Source of the DNA: Paenibacillus pabuli
GTDB lineage: Bacteria > Bacillota > Bacilli > Paenibacillales > Paenibacillaceae
Direction: 5' to 3'
NCBI RefSeq assembly: GCF_023101145.1
Contig: NZ_CP073714.1
Coordinates: 4,588,001-4,652,000 of the forward strand
DNA: 64,000 nucleotides
Part shown: piece after piece, positions 52,363-61,278 of the stretch
How positions within the stretch are numbered: position 1 is the first letter of the stretch
How the letters are laid out: the number at the start of each line of letters is the position of its first letter
Notes under the pieces: generated by a model
What the model was told of the DNA's origin: nothing
The model's database searches: none
Seen by the model: the letters and a program-made list of their open reading frames with translations, nothing else
Position numbers and translations under genes: made by a program

Positions 52363-53589
52363 ATGTTTAAGAAAGATTGCATCGCTATGCTGTTGGCGGG
52401 AGGAGAAGGGAAAAGATTAAACCCTTTAACCTCAAGTATCGCAAAACCCGCTGTACCGTTTGGCGGGCACTACCGGATTATCGATTTTCCTCTCAGCAAC
52501 TGCGTAAACTCAGGAATTGACACCGTAGGTGTTCTGACGCAGTATCAAGCTGATTCATTACATGATCACATTGGTGGAGGAGAACCTTGGGGACATGGTA
52601 CTTCAAGTGAGGCAGGAATTTCCTTACTTCCATCTTATCATACAGGAAATGACGAATACTTGGGAACTGCGGATGCTATTTATAAAAATATGGACTATAT
52701 TGACCAACAAAACCCCGAAAATGTTCTAATTTTGTCGGGCGACCATATCTATCATATGAATTATCGTGAAATGCTGGAAGCTCATACAGCTAATGAAGCC
52801 GTAGCGACGATTTCCGTTATGGAGGTTCCTTGGGAGGAAGCGCATCGCTTCGGCATTATGGCAGCTGATGAGAATCTAAGAGTTACCGAATTTGCTGAGA
52901 AACCGGCCGAACCGAAAAGCAATCTCGCTTCCATGGGCATTTACATGTTCAAATGGGAATACCTGAAGCGCCACCTGCTTGAAGATGCCGCCAATCCGGA
53001 TTCCAGCCATGACTTCGGCAAAGATGTGATTCCACAAATGTTGAATGAAAACACCCCTCTCTTCGTATATAACTTCAATGGTTATTGGAAAGACGTGGGT
53101 ACCGTGAAGAGCTTATGGGATGCACACATGGACCTGCTTCATAACGATGAAAACTGGAGTCTACACAAAGAAGATTGGCCGATGTTTACTCGTGACTGGA
53201 GAACTAAACCGAGTGCTTATAAAGCACGTCAGACGCGTGCGGAGCTTCTGCAATCCATGATCCATGAATCTTGCGCCATTGATGGCCGTGCTGAACGTTC
53301 TGTTATTTTCTGCGGAGCCGAAGTTGGTAAAGGTTCTGAGGTAAAAGACAGCGTGATTATGCCAAATGCTCGTGTGGGTCGCGGTGTTCATATCGAACGC
53401 GCCATTATCGGTGAAGGTGCCATTATTAAAGACGGTGCCATTGTCAAAGGCACGACGGATGAAATCATGGTTGTCGGACCTAATGAAATTGTCTCCGCCA
53501 AACCTGCTGTACGCACACAACCTGTACGTATGCTGAAAGATGTTTATGAAAAAAGCGGGCGTCTTCGCGCAGGTGAACTCTCTTCATAA
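52363..53589 (+). CDS. glgC: Glucose-1-phosphate adenylyltransferase
   Basis: 408 residues, ATG after GGGAGGGAAACG. The nucleotide-binding motif [13 protein letters not shown] opens the transferase domain; other features are [20 protein letters not shown], and a left-handed beta-helix C-terminal domain with hexapeptide-type repeats ([19 protein letters not shown]). It makes ADP-glucose, the committed step of glycogen synthesis. No glgD or glgP is present nearby. Divergent from glgBA; the shared 194-bp gap must hold both promoters. Confidence 0.95.
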   Translation: MFKKDCIAMLLAGGEGKRLNPLTSSIAKPAVPFGGHYRIIDFPLSNCVNSGIDTVGVLTQYQADSLHDHIGGGEPWGHGTSSEAGISLLPSYHTGNDEYLGTADAIYKNMDYIDQQNPENVLILSGDHIYHMNYREMLEAHTANEAVATISVMEVPWEEAHRFGIMAADENLRVTEFAEKPAEPKSNLASMGIYMFKWEYLKRHLLEDAANPDSSHDFGKDVIPQMLNENTPLFVYNFNGYWKDVGTVKSLWDAHMDLLHNDENWSLHKEDWPMFTRDWRTKPSAYKARQTRAELLQSMIHESCAIDGRAERSVIFCGAEVGKGSEVKDSVIMPNARVGRGVHIERAIIGEGAIIKDGAIVKGTTDEIMVVGPNEIVSAKPAVRTQPVRMLKDVYEKSGRLRAGELSS

Positions 53590-53597
53590 TTATTAAG

Positions 53598-53627
53598 AAA
53601 AGGCGAGCCATATATGGCTCGCCTTTT
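53598..53627. terminator. Bidirectional terminator after glgC
   Basis: A perfect palindrome AAAAGGCGAGCCATA-TATGGCTCGCCTTTT. It also lies 65 bp beyond the convergent kinase gene, serving both strands. Confidence 0.9.
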
Positions 53628-53691
53628 TGGTGTGTTAGATCTCGATATTATTTTAAACGCTATACGGATCCTTAACGTTGCCAACAAGGGA

Positions 53692-55197
53692 TTATATTTC
53701 TTTTTCCTTATCGGACTTTGTCTGATGTTCTTGTGTCTCCTGTACTTCTTTAGAGTCACTATCATGCTTGGGAGCTTCACCTGTCACTGCCTCTTCCTCA
53801 GGTAATGCTGGCAGAGAAACGGTAACCGTCGTTCCCGATCCAAGCTCACTCTGAATTGTGATTGTACCCTCATGCAGTTCCACAAGTTCCTGCGTAATGG
53901 CAAGACCCAGCCCTGTTCCCCCGTTTTGGTGATTCACCTGGAAGAACCGGTCACGTACTTTGATAAGATGTTCTTCACTGATTCCAATACCGGTATCCTG
54001 GACAGCAGCTATGATCTGCCCGTTCTCTTCTTTAACAGAAAGGAAAATCCACGAATTTTCATGAGAAAATTTAATCGCATTATCAACCAGATTAAGAAAG
54101 ACTTGTTTAAGTCTGTTACCATCCCCAAAAACATTGAAAGCCCGATTTTCATCGCTTTCCAACTTGAGATGTATCTGTTTTTGCTCAGCTTTTGCCCAAA
54201 CATTTAACATGGTTTCCTGAACAATCTCACGAATGCTGACGGTTCCTTTTACCAACTTCATCTGATTTTGCTGCAATTTGGAGAAATCGAGCATCTCTTC
54301 TACAAGTCCGATCAGACGCTCCGTTTCTTTAGAGATAATACTCATTCCAATTCTCGTTTCATCCGGATCGTATCCACCGGAGTCCAACGTCTCACTCCAA
54401 CCTTTAATACTGGTCAGGGGCGTTCGCAATTCATGAGAAATGGAAGAAATAAAATCGTCTTTGATCTGATTGCTGCGCACAATTTCATGTGCCATAAAAT
54501 TTAGAGTAGATGCCAGTTCACCTAATTCATGTTTGTAGTTGCCCTTAACTCTCACATCCAAACGTCCTCGAGCCATTTGAGCGGACACCGCCGTAATGTT
54601 GTTAATCGGTCGTACAATGGAATTGGCCATACCTATACTGATGATCAAGACAATTGCCAGTACGCCAACACCTACTGCAATCGCAAGCATCCCCATGAAC
54701 AATAACTTGGAATTCACATTTTCGAGTGATGTTAGGTATCGAATAACATACGTATTTTCGCCGCCTAGATCAAACTTGTGGGAAACGGCCATGACCTGCT
54801 CTCCTGTACCTGGTTGTCTGCCTACCCAACGTCCCATACTGCCATTCAACGCCTGTTGAATATCACTCGTTTGCAGCACGGCCCGGTCAGATTCAAAAGC
54901 AGTCGAACTCGCTAACACATGACCTTTCAGATCCAGAATCTCAAGTTCTGTATTAGATAATTCCAAATTAACAAGTAGTCTGGAAAGATTATTCCCATCT
55001 TCCGAATTACTCTCACGAGCTAGAGGCTCAAAAAAATCCTTCGAATTGGAGATATGGGTACTGATTGTATTGTAGATGCTCTCATAATAATATCGTTGCA
55101 CCGCCAGCATAAATACGAATTCCACCAACAGCAGAGCCAGAAAAACTACAATGAAGTAATGTAGTACAATCTGCCGTGTGATGCCTTTTTTGATCAT
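53692..55197 (-). CDS. HAMP-domain sensor histidine kinase
   Basis: 501 residues from ATG 55197, overlapping the regulator stop by four bases; an upstream start at 55233 would add a doubtful N-terminus. Two membrane helices (about 12-34 and 165-190) enclose an external domain of some 130 residues. HAMP then HisKA with the acceptor His in SSISHELRTPLTS, and an ATPase domain (NLVDNAIKFSHEN, DTGIGIS, GGTGLGLAIT). The last 35 residues are acidic and low-complexity. It resembles WalK/ResE-type kinases. Part of the four-gene operon with the ATPase and lipoprotein genes. Confidence 0.92.
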   Translation of the reverse strand: MIKKGITRQIVLHYFIVVFLALLLVEFVFMLAVQRYYYESIYNTISTHISNSKDFFEPLARESNSEDGNNLSRLLVNLELSNTELEILDLKGHVLASSTAFESDRAVLQTSDIQQALNGSMGRWVGRQPGTGEQVMAVSHKFDLGGENTYVIRYLTSLENVNSKLLFMGMLAIAVGVGVLAIVLIISIGMANSIVRPINNITAVSAQMARGRLDVRVKGNYKHELGELASTLNFMAHEIVRSNQIKDDFISSISHELRTPLTSIKGWSETLDSGGYDPDETRIGMSIISKETERLIGLVEEMLDFSKLQQNQMKLVKGTVSIREIVQETMLNVWAKAEQKQIHLKLESDENRAFNVFGDGNRLKQVFLNLVDNAIKFSHENSWIFLSVKEENGQIIAAVQDTGIGISEEHLIKVRDRFFQVNHQNGGTGLGLAITQELVELHEGTITIQSELGSGTTVTVSLPALPEEEAVTGEAPKHDSDSKEVQETQEHQTKSDKEKEI

Positions 55198-55892
55198 TGA
55201 TCCCGGCCCTTCCATTTGTAACCGTGACCCCACACAGTCTGCAGGTATTCAGGTTCGGAAGGATTGTTCTCAATTTTCTGGCGCAAGCGGCGAATGTTTA
55301 CGTCCACGATTTTGGGATCACCCATATATTCTTTGCCCCATACGTGGTCCAGCAGCACATCTCGACTAAGCGGTGTATTTTCTTTTTCCAGAAAAAATTG
55401 AATCAAAGAAAACTCAGTTGGTGTTAGCTCAATTAATTCATTTTGCTTCTTGAATTGCTTGGAAATCAGATCCAAAGAAAATGGACCAGATTGGAATGTA
55501 ACCTTGGCAGCTGTCTCCCGGTGAACGTTCACCCGGCGTAGCAAAGATTGTATACGTGCAATCAGCTCGGTTGGGCTAAACGGCTTACTTACGTGATCGT
55601 CTGCTCCAACGGACAGCGCATATACCTTGTCCTGCTCCTGTACTTTGGCTGTAAGGAAAATAATCCCCAAACGTTCATTCGTTTCACGAATTCGACGACA
55701 CACTTCGAATCCGTCAATTCCAGGAACCATAACATCCAGCAAAGCCAAATCGATATCTGGTACGGACTGCAAAATACGAAGCGCCTCGTGTCCATCTCCT
55801 GCTTCGAGTACTTCGAACCCGTTTCTCTTCAAATTAATAACAATAAAACTGCGGATGGATTCTTCATCCTCTAGAATAAGTACTTTACTCAT
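55194..55892 (-). CDS. OmpR/PhoB-family response regulator
   Basis: 232 residues. The receiver has LEDEESI, the acceptor aspartate in LALLDVMVPG and the Lys in VSKPFSP. The C-terminal winged helix is ELTPTEFSLIQFFLEKENTPLSRDVLLDHVWG with RRLRQKIE in the recognition area. It overlaps the lipoprotein gene upstream by eight bases and the kinase gene downstream by four. The cognate kinase is adjacent. Targets unknown, plausibly its own operon. Confidence 0.92.
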   Translation of the reverse strand: MSKVLILEDEESIRSFIVINLKRNGFEVLEAGDGHEALRILQSVPDIDLALLDVMVPGIDGFEVCRRIRETNERLGIIFLTAKVQEQDKVYALSVGADDHVSKPFSPTELIARIQSLLRRVNVHRETAAKVTFQSGPFSLDLISKQFKKQNELIELTPTEFSLIQFFLEKENTPLSRDVLLDHVWGKEYMGDPKIVDVNIRRLRQKIENNPSEPEYLQTVWGHGYKWKGRDQ

Positions 55893-57222
55893 TAAGTTCT
55901 TCCTTTCTATTCAGTTGCGGTATATTGTCAAGCAATCCACCATCGGCATCCAGTTGTGCACCGCGGAAAGCAATGACCCGATCATTCGTCCGGGTAATCT
56001 CTTTCCAACTTTTGCCTTTTTCCTGTTCCCACTGAGAAAGCGTGAAATATTTTATTTCACCTACGGTTTCATCGGTATCAATCATTTTAAAACGGATGTA
56101 TTTTTCTTTTTCTGACTTGGTATCAATGGTAATCTTCCCATACCACTCCGCCTTTAGATTCAAGTGGAATAAATCAGCATCATCCCGATATTGAAATGAG
56201 ACAAATTTCTTATCATCCTTGCCATCCCATTGATAAAAAGTATAGAACCACATCCGGGAATCAAATACGTAATGCTCCCAGCCTTTAGGCGTTTCCTTCA
56301 AGCCAAACTCAATAATACCATCATTGTCGACATCACCGCTTAAAATTTTGTCATCTCTGTAGGTCTGATCAGGCGATTTAAAAGCATTCACTAACTTATT
56401 ATCTTTTACGTATATGATCTGTGAAAATGTACTTCGGTCATCCAGCTCTGAATCCAGTACAATACCCACTTTATCTTTGGCAATCTGACCACCGAGAGCA
56501 TTATATATCTCTTTCACAGTGTAGTCAGTCTGCATTCTATCAACTTCCTTAAAACTTCCGTCGTCGTACTGATATAACGCAATAGATGCAAATCCGCTAT
56601 TGTTCAGGGATACGATTGCGAAATCATTTTTCTTGTCCCCGTTTAGATCGAGGGTGTTCCCTTGAACATCATCTATAATATATTGATTATAAGGAACACC
56701 ACCCAACACTTGTTCAAGTGCTCCAGCTTTATAAGAATAGGCAGTTAACGCTTTCTGTTCCTGTAAACTTACGCCCAAGATAATATCCGGATTCCCATCA
56801 TTGGTAATGTCCAATACTTTGAACGATTGCAGTTCATTTCCCGGAACATCAAATGTCAACTTCTTAACCCATGAATCTCCCTGCTCCTCCAATAACATGC
56901 CATGAATTCGCACGTTCTCATTCGGGGTCTCATAGAAAACGATGGCTTCCCGAGTACCATCTCCATTCAGGTCTTCAACACGAATCATACTGGTATTATT
57001 CATGTCTTTGGGGCGAATCAATTTGCTTTCGGGTGGCTGTTCCCGCTGAACCACATTTAATAATTTTTCCTTGTCTGTAGACATCATTGGTTTTCTCATC
57101 AAACCCTTAGGGTCGCTTATGACAGTACATCCGCTAAGGACTGAACCGAGCAAGATACTTACTGCTCCCCCCGCTAAGAGGCGCCCCCACCGTGAATTAA
57201 GCAAATTCATCACTCTTTTCAA
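55885..57222 (-). CDS. FG-GAP/VCBS-like repeat lipoprotein
   Basis: About 445 residues; start uncertain (TTG 57222, GTG 57213 or ATG 57210). A lipoprotein signal ends in VLSGCTVIS. The extracellular part repeats short calcium-loop-like motifs: VEDLNGDGTREAI, DITNDGNPDIIL, DLNGDKKNDFAI and DVDNDGIIEFGL, as in FG-GAP/VCBS beta-propeller proteins. It probably folds as a propeller outside the membrane and might sense or present a ligand to the two-component system encoded next (inference). No enzymatic motif. Confidence 0.82.
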   Translation of the reverse strand: MKRVMNLLNSRWGRLLAGGAVSILLGSVLSGCTVISDPKGLMRKPMMSTDKEKLLNVVQREQPPESKLIRPKDMNNTSMIRVEDLNGDGTREAIVFYETPNENVRIHGMLLEEQGDSWVKKLTFDVPGNELQSFKVLDITNDGNPDIILGVSLQEQKALTAYSYKAGALEQVLGGVPYNQYIIDDVQGNTLDLNGDKKNDFAIVSLNNSGFASIALYQYDDGSFKEVDRMQTDYTVKEIYNALGGQIAKDKVGIVLDSELDDRSTFSQIIYVKDNKLVNAFKSPDQTYRDDKILSGDVDNDGIIEFGLKETPKGWEHYVFDSRMWFYTFYQWDGKDDKKFVSFQYRDDADLFHLNLKAEWYGKITIDTKSEKEKYIRFKMIDTDETVGEIKYFTLSQWEQEKGKSWKEITRTNDRVIAFRGAQLDADGGLLDNIPQLNRKEELNE

Positions 57223-57225
57223 TAG

Positions 57226-57951
57226 TTAAATCATATTTTTTTCTTGCTGTGTCAACCGACGTCCACGTATATCAAAAGCAATCTTGCCTTCTGCAAGTCC
57301 CCAGATGCGGGTTGCATGTTTCTCTGCCATTTCAATTGGCAATACCGCAATCACGGTAGCACGTTCCTCTTCGCACAATTTGCGCAGCGTTTCAAGCACC
57401 GTATCTGCCGTATGCGGATCAAGCCCAATTACAGGTTCATCCGCCAAAACAACTTTCGCACCATGTGCAAGCGCTCTGGCAATCGCAACACGCTGCTTCT
57501 CTCCACCACTGAGCTTCTCTGCCGTCTGGTGCGCTTTATCCAGCAATCCTAGCCCTTCCAGGTAATCCATTGCGCCCATATAATCATCGGATCGAACCAT
57601 GCCTGTTACCATTCGCCATAAAGGGGTTTGACCAGACCGACCGATCAATACATTTTTCAAAGCTGTACGTCTCGGATACAATTGCGGATTCTGTTCCAAG
57701 TATGCCCATTCCCGTTTAATTTTCCGTTTCCCGGACCAACCTTCTTTTATAATCTCGGCTCCGTCCACCGTAAATCGACCGCTGTCCCATTTCTCCATCA
57801 TCGCTAGGCATTTAAGCAGCATACTTTTCCCGCTGCCACTTGAGCCCACTACGCCGATCATTTCTCCCTGTTGCATATCGAATTGTATATCTCGCAGAAC
57901 CGGAACCCGGTCCGCTCCTACGGATTTGCTTAAACCCTCAACTCTGATCAT
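57226..57951 (-). CDS. PhnC-like ABC transporter ATP-binding protein without a linked permease
   Basis: 241 residues. Walker A GSSGSGKSM (Ser/Met replace the usual Ser/Thr positions), signature LSGGEKQRVAIARAL, Walker B VVLADEP, and the switch region has VLPIEMAE where a His is normally found after the D-loop, so hydrolysis may be altered. Overall PhnC/phosphonate-type. No permease gene is in the window. It heads the four-gene operon, ending three bases before the lipoprotein gene start; a regulatory rather than transport role is possible (inference). Confidence 0.75.
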   Translation of the reverse strand: MIRVEGLSKSVGADRVPVLRDIQFDMQQGEMIGVVGSSGSGKSMLLKCLAMMEKWDSGRFTVDGAEIIKEGWSGKRKIKREWAYLEQNPQLYPRRTALKNVLIGRSGQTPLWRMVTGMVRSDDYMGAMDYLEGLGLLDKAHQTAEKLSGGEKQRVAIARALAHGAKVVLADEPVIGLDPHTADTVLETLRKLCEEERATVIAVLPIEMAEKHATRIWGLAEGKIAFDIRGRRLTQQEKNMI

Positions 57952-58034
57952 CGCGATGTCTCCTCTTGTCCATGTTTTTCCCTACTACTAGTGTACTCGG
58001 AAATGGACATCAATTTCCATGCGAACACCAGCTT

Positions 58035-59267
58035 CTATTTTACCACAGATTCAAGCATAGGTTTACGACGAAATAATACACCTGCTGCACCAAAAAGAAG
58101 ATACATGAATCCAAGCAAAATAAACATGCTTCCTGCTGAAATCAAATTGATCACTTGCCCGCCAAGATTCGGTCCGATAATGCTTCCGATCGTAAAATGA
58201 AATGAGGCCACCACATTCGCTGCGGGCAGGAGCGATTTGGGCAGAATATCTGCGGCATAGGCCAGGCCAAGCGAGAAAAATGAACCTACAAGACCTCCTG
58301 CTAAGGTCAATAGCACAAGCGTCCACCAAAAATGTGTGCCTGCCACTGGTACAAACATAAAGATAATGCCCCCAGTAATCCCTGCAAACATTAACGTTTG
58401 CTTACGTCCATAACGGTCACTTAACATGCCTAGAGGCAATTGCAGGATCAGACCACCGATTCCGACAAAAGGCAGCAAGGACGATATCTGATTGGCATCC
58501 AAACCAATACGCAGTCCGTATATCGGAAAATTACTGTTCATCCCGGCTTCCATGTATCCGTACAATAACGCAGGCAACAGTGCATACCATGCCCAGGTTA
58601 GACTACGACGGAAGCGACGTTCAGGGAGTTGTCCATGTTCTGCCTTTTCCGGCTTCGTATCCGGAAGCTTCATTAATACAAGGATAAGTACTGCGGCCAT
58701 ACAAACAAACAATACCCAGAATGGAACGGAATCCCCAAATCGGAGCAGCTTGATTCCCAACGGGCCGATACTGAATCCTAAACCATAGGACATGCCATAT
58801 AAAGAGATGTAGCGTCCACGTTTTTCTGGTGCAGTCACCAGAAGTACCCATAACTGGGCAGAATAATGAAGTGCACTATCCCCAATTCCGACGACGAGAC
58901 GCAAAATAAACCAAATTTTGATATCCGGAAAATAAGGAAACAAAATTAGGGGAATCATGACAAATAACAGTCCGCCAATAATCAGCTTTTTGAAACCAAC
59001 CGCTCCCAGCAGTCGTTCCGCTACCAAGGTCATCGCAAAAGACCCAACGTACAATGCGGCTGCATTCAATCCATTTAAACCAGGTGAAACTCCTTTTTGC
59101 TCCAAAAAAATGGATAGCACTGGCAATAAGAGCCCCTGACTGATCCCAGCCACAACAATAACAGTAATCAGAATGAGATAGTTTGTGGTAGAATGTGATA
59201 ATTTTGGGGTGATTACAGATGACACAAAAATCATTCCTCCTGCAAGCATACAAAGAAAAATCGCCAT
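58035..59267 (-). CDS. MFS transporter (major facilitator superfamily)
   Basis: 410 residues and about 12 predicted membrane helices in two halves, linked by a charged loop (residues 205-225, PDTKPEKAEHGQLPERRFRR). Motif A-type loops are visible (LSDRYGRKQTLMFAG in the second half; RLVVGIGDSALHYSAQ in the first). It is an inner-membrane proton-driven transporter of unknown substrate. It is transcribed divergently from the regulator at 59436, which may control it (inference). Confidence 0.9.
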   Translation of the reverse strand: MAIFLCMLAGGMIFVSSVITPKLSHSTTNYLILITVIVVAGISQGLLLPVLSIFLEQKGVSPGLNGLNAAALYVGSFAMTLVAERLLGAVGFKKLIIGGLLFVMIPLILFPYFPDIKIWFILRLVVGIGDSALHYSAQLWVLLVTAPEKRGRYISLYGMSYGLGFSIGPLGIKLLRFGDSVPFWVLFVCMAAVLILVLMKLPDTKPEKAEHGQLPERRFRRSLTWAWYALLPALLYGYMEAGMNSNFPIYGLRIGLDANQISSLLPFVGIGGLILQLPLGMLSDRYGRKQTLMFAGITGGIIFMFVPVAGTHFWWTLVLLTLAGGLVGSFFSLGLAYAADILPKSLLPAANVVASFHFTIGSIIGPNLGGQVINLISAGSMFILLGFMYLLFGAAGVLFRRKPMLESVVK

Positions 59268-59435
59268 GACTGACGACCTTTCGCATGTTATAAAGATTCA
59301 ATTGATCATGCATGGTTACGCCAAGGGCTTTGCCCTGGACTTGAACATTATAGTGGACAACGCCCTGCAAAACAAGCCATAATAGTACTTAAGTCGCTGC
59401 GTACATTTAGATGTGACGGGAGGATTCTGCATCAT

Positions 59436-60356
59436 ATGGCTTATCATGTTAAAATCGATGTTTCACCGATATATGAAATGCTAAACAGCTTCTTGGTATA
59501 TGTAACGAAGAAGTGGATTCAACATTTGGACGTTGGCCCCGAATGGATTATTGAGGTCGAAGGCAAACTAAGTTCCAATGTTCGAGCAGCGCTCGCACCT
59601 GCTGCCACCTGGCCTTTTGATGACTTTGACGTTTTGTTTGCATGGGCAGCCTATCGAAACGCTTCTAATGAGAATATTGATTTTCTGGATATGCTGGCTG
59701 GACTGACACCTGAAGAGTTGTTCGCCCGCGTATCTGTTCTGCTGCCCCATCTCACAATAGAGGAATCTACACGGATTCGGGATAGCTATGTGCCACTGCT
59801 GCGGCTCTGGGATCAGCATTACTGCCAGCAAATGAGTGAGGATTATCGTATCTGGCTGGAAGAAGACGCTGAAGAGAAACGCATACTGCTTAATAAAATG
59901 GGTCCTGAACTCCTTATTGAATACGCTACTGCGGGTGTTCTGGTTGAACCAATGCCTGGACTGGATGAAGTAATCCTGTTTCCAACCGTTCACAACCGCC
60001 CCATTAATATGTACTGTTTCTATGAAGGCATGATGATCATGCAGTATCCTGTGGATGCACCAGAAGAGGATGAGGACCAACCCCCAACCTGTCTGCTTCG
60101 TTTTACACATGCTCTGGCTGATCCCGAGAGACTTCGTCTGCTCCGTTACGTTTCAGGTGAACCGAAGTCGCTTGCTGAAATGTGTGAAAAGCTGGGCAAA
60201 GACGAGGATATGGTTAAAGATCAAGTTATGGCACTGCGCATCGCCGGACTGCTGCGAACCCATCTGCTCGGCAGTAATCGCAAAGAAAAATACAGTATTC
60301 GGCCAGATGGCGTATCTGAATTGAACATGTTTCTGGAATCCTATATTCGAATATAA
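59436..60356 (+). CDS. ArsR-like winged-helix transcriptional regulator
   Basis: 306 residues, ATG after GGGAGG. The C-terminal 80 residues form a winged helix (LLRFTHALADPERLRLLRYVSGEPKSLAEMCEKLGKDEDMVKDQVMALRIAGLL), typical of ArsR-type regulators. The N-terminal 200 residues are a separate, mostly helical domain of unknown function, as in DUF5937-type ArsR proteins. It is probably a ligand- or stress-responsive repressor. It diverges from the MFS gene and precedes the HAD gene by 43 bp. Confidence 0.8.
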   Translation: MAYHVKIDVSPIYEMLNSFLVYVTKKWIQHLDVGPEWIIEVEGKLSSNVRAALAPAATWPFDDFDVLFAWAAYRNASNENIDFLDMLAGLTPEELFARVSVLLPHLTIEESTRIRDSYVPLLRLWDQHYCQQMSEDYRIWLEEDAEEKRILLNKMGPELLIEYATAGVLVEPMPGLDEVILFPTVHNRPINMYCFYEGMMIMQYPVDAPEEDEDQPPTCLLRFTHALADPERLRLLRYVSGEPKSLAEMCEKLGKDEDMVKDQVMALRIAGLLRTHLLGSNRKEKYSIRPDGVSELNMFLESYIRI

Positions 60357-60399
60357 ATAATGAACAACTGTGCTGTTGGCTGCAAGGAGTGAATTGGAT

Positions 60400-61164
60400 A
60401 TGAAAATAATAAAACAACATATTTTGTTTGATCTTGATGATACACTGGTATATTGCAACAAATATTTCAACCTGGTGCTTGGCGAATTTTTCGAGAACAT
60501 GCAGGAGTGGTTTGATGGACACGGCCTAACGGTTCAACAAATTAGGGAGAAACAGCTGGAGATTGATGTAACTGGGGTAGACAAACTGGGATTTGCAAGT
60601 CATCATTTCCCGCAATCCCTTATTGATACCTATCGTTTCTTTTCCCAAAAATTCGCAAAGCCCACCTCTCGCAAAGAAGAGACTTACCTCACCAAATTGG
60701 GAATGAGTGTATATGACCAAGAGGTTGAGCCTTATCCTCATATGGTTGAAACGCTAGAGAACCTGAAATCAGCAGGACATGCCCTCTATTTGTACACTGG
60801 AGGAGAAACCGTAATCCAGCAGCGGAAGATTGACCAGATGAAGCTCTCAGTCTATTTTGATGACCGGATCTACATTCGGCAGCATAAGAATGTTGAAGCG
60901 CTTGAAGGCATTCTCTCTACTGGCCCATTTGAACGTCGTGCAACTTGGATGATTGGAAACTCACTGCGTACAGACATCATGCCAGCAGTGACGGCAGGAA
61001 TCCATAGCATTTATATCAAACAGCCGAACGAATGGCAATACAATATGGTGGAGCTTCAACCTAATCCCGAGACATCGATGTATACGATCACTGCACTGGA
61101 AGAGGTGCCGAAGGTCATCCATGAAAATATACAACAGCAGCAACAGCAAAGGACCCTGAGTTAA
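60400..61164 (+). CDS. HAD-family hydrolase (phosphatase-like)
   Basis: 254 residues from ATG 60400 (AAGGAG upstream). HAD motif 1 is FDLDDTLVY (nucleophile and acid/base Asp), motif 2 LYTGGET, and motif 4 MIGNSLRTDIMPA. The helical cap covers about 20-100. It dephosphorylates a small metabolite; substrate unknown. The C-terminus ends in a glutamine run (NIQQQQQQRTLS). A terminator overlaps its stop codon (61148-61175). Confidence 0.9.
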   Translation: MKIIKQHILFDLDDTLVYCNKYFNLVLGEFFENMQEWFDGHGLTVQQIREKQLEIDVTGVDKLGFASHHFPQSLIDTYRFFSQKFAKPTSRKEETYLTKLGMSVYDQEVEPYPHMVETLENLKSAGHALYLYTGGETVIQQRKIDQMKLSVYFDDRIYIRQHKNVEALEGILSTGPFERRATWMIGNSLRTDIMPAVTAGIHSIYIKQPNEWQYNMVELQPNPETSMYTITALEEVPKVIHENIQQQQQQRTLS

Positions 61165-61175
61165 GGGTCCCTTTT
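61148..61175. terminator. Terminator overlapping the HAD gene stop codon
   Basis: GGACCCT (61151-61157) and AGGGTCC (61164-61170) pair around the stop codon (61162-61164), with flanking AAA and CTTTT. Confidence 0.75.
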
Positions 61176-61278
61176 CTTATTGTTTAATTATAAAATAATT
61201 GAACTGCTTGTACATCAAACTTCGCGTTTTTTTTGTTTTTCGTTCTTCGTGTTTTATTTAACCCTAAACACCTGTAAA

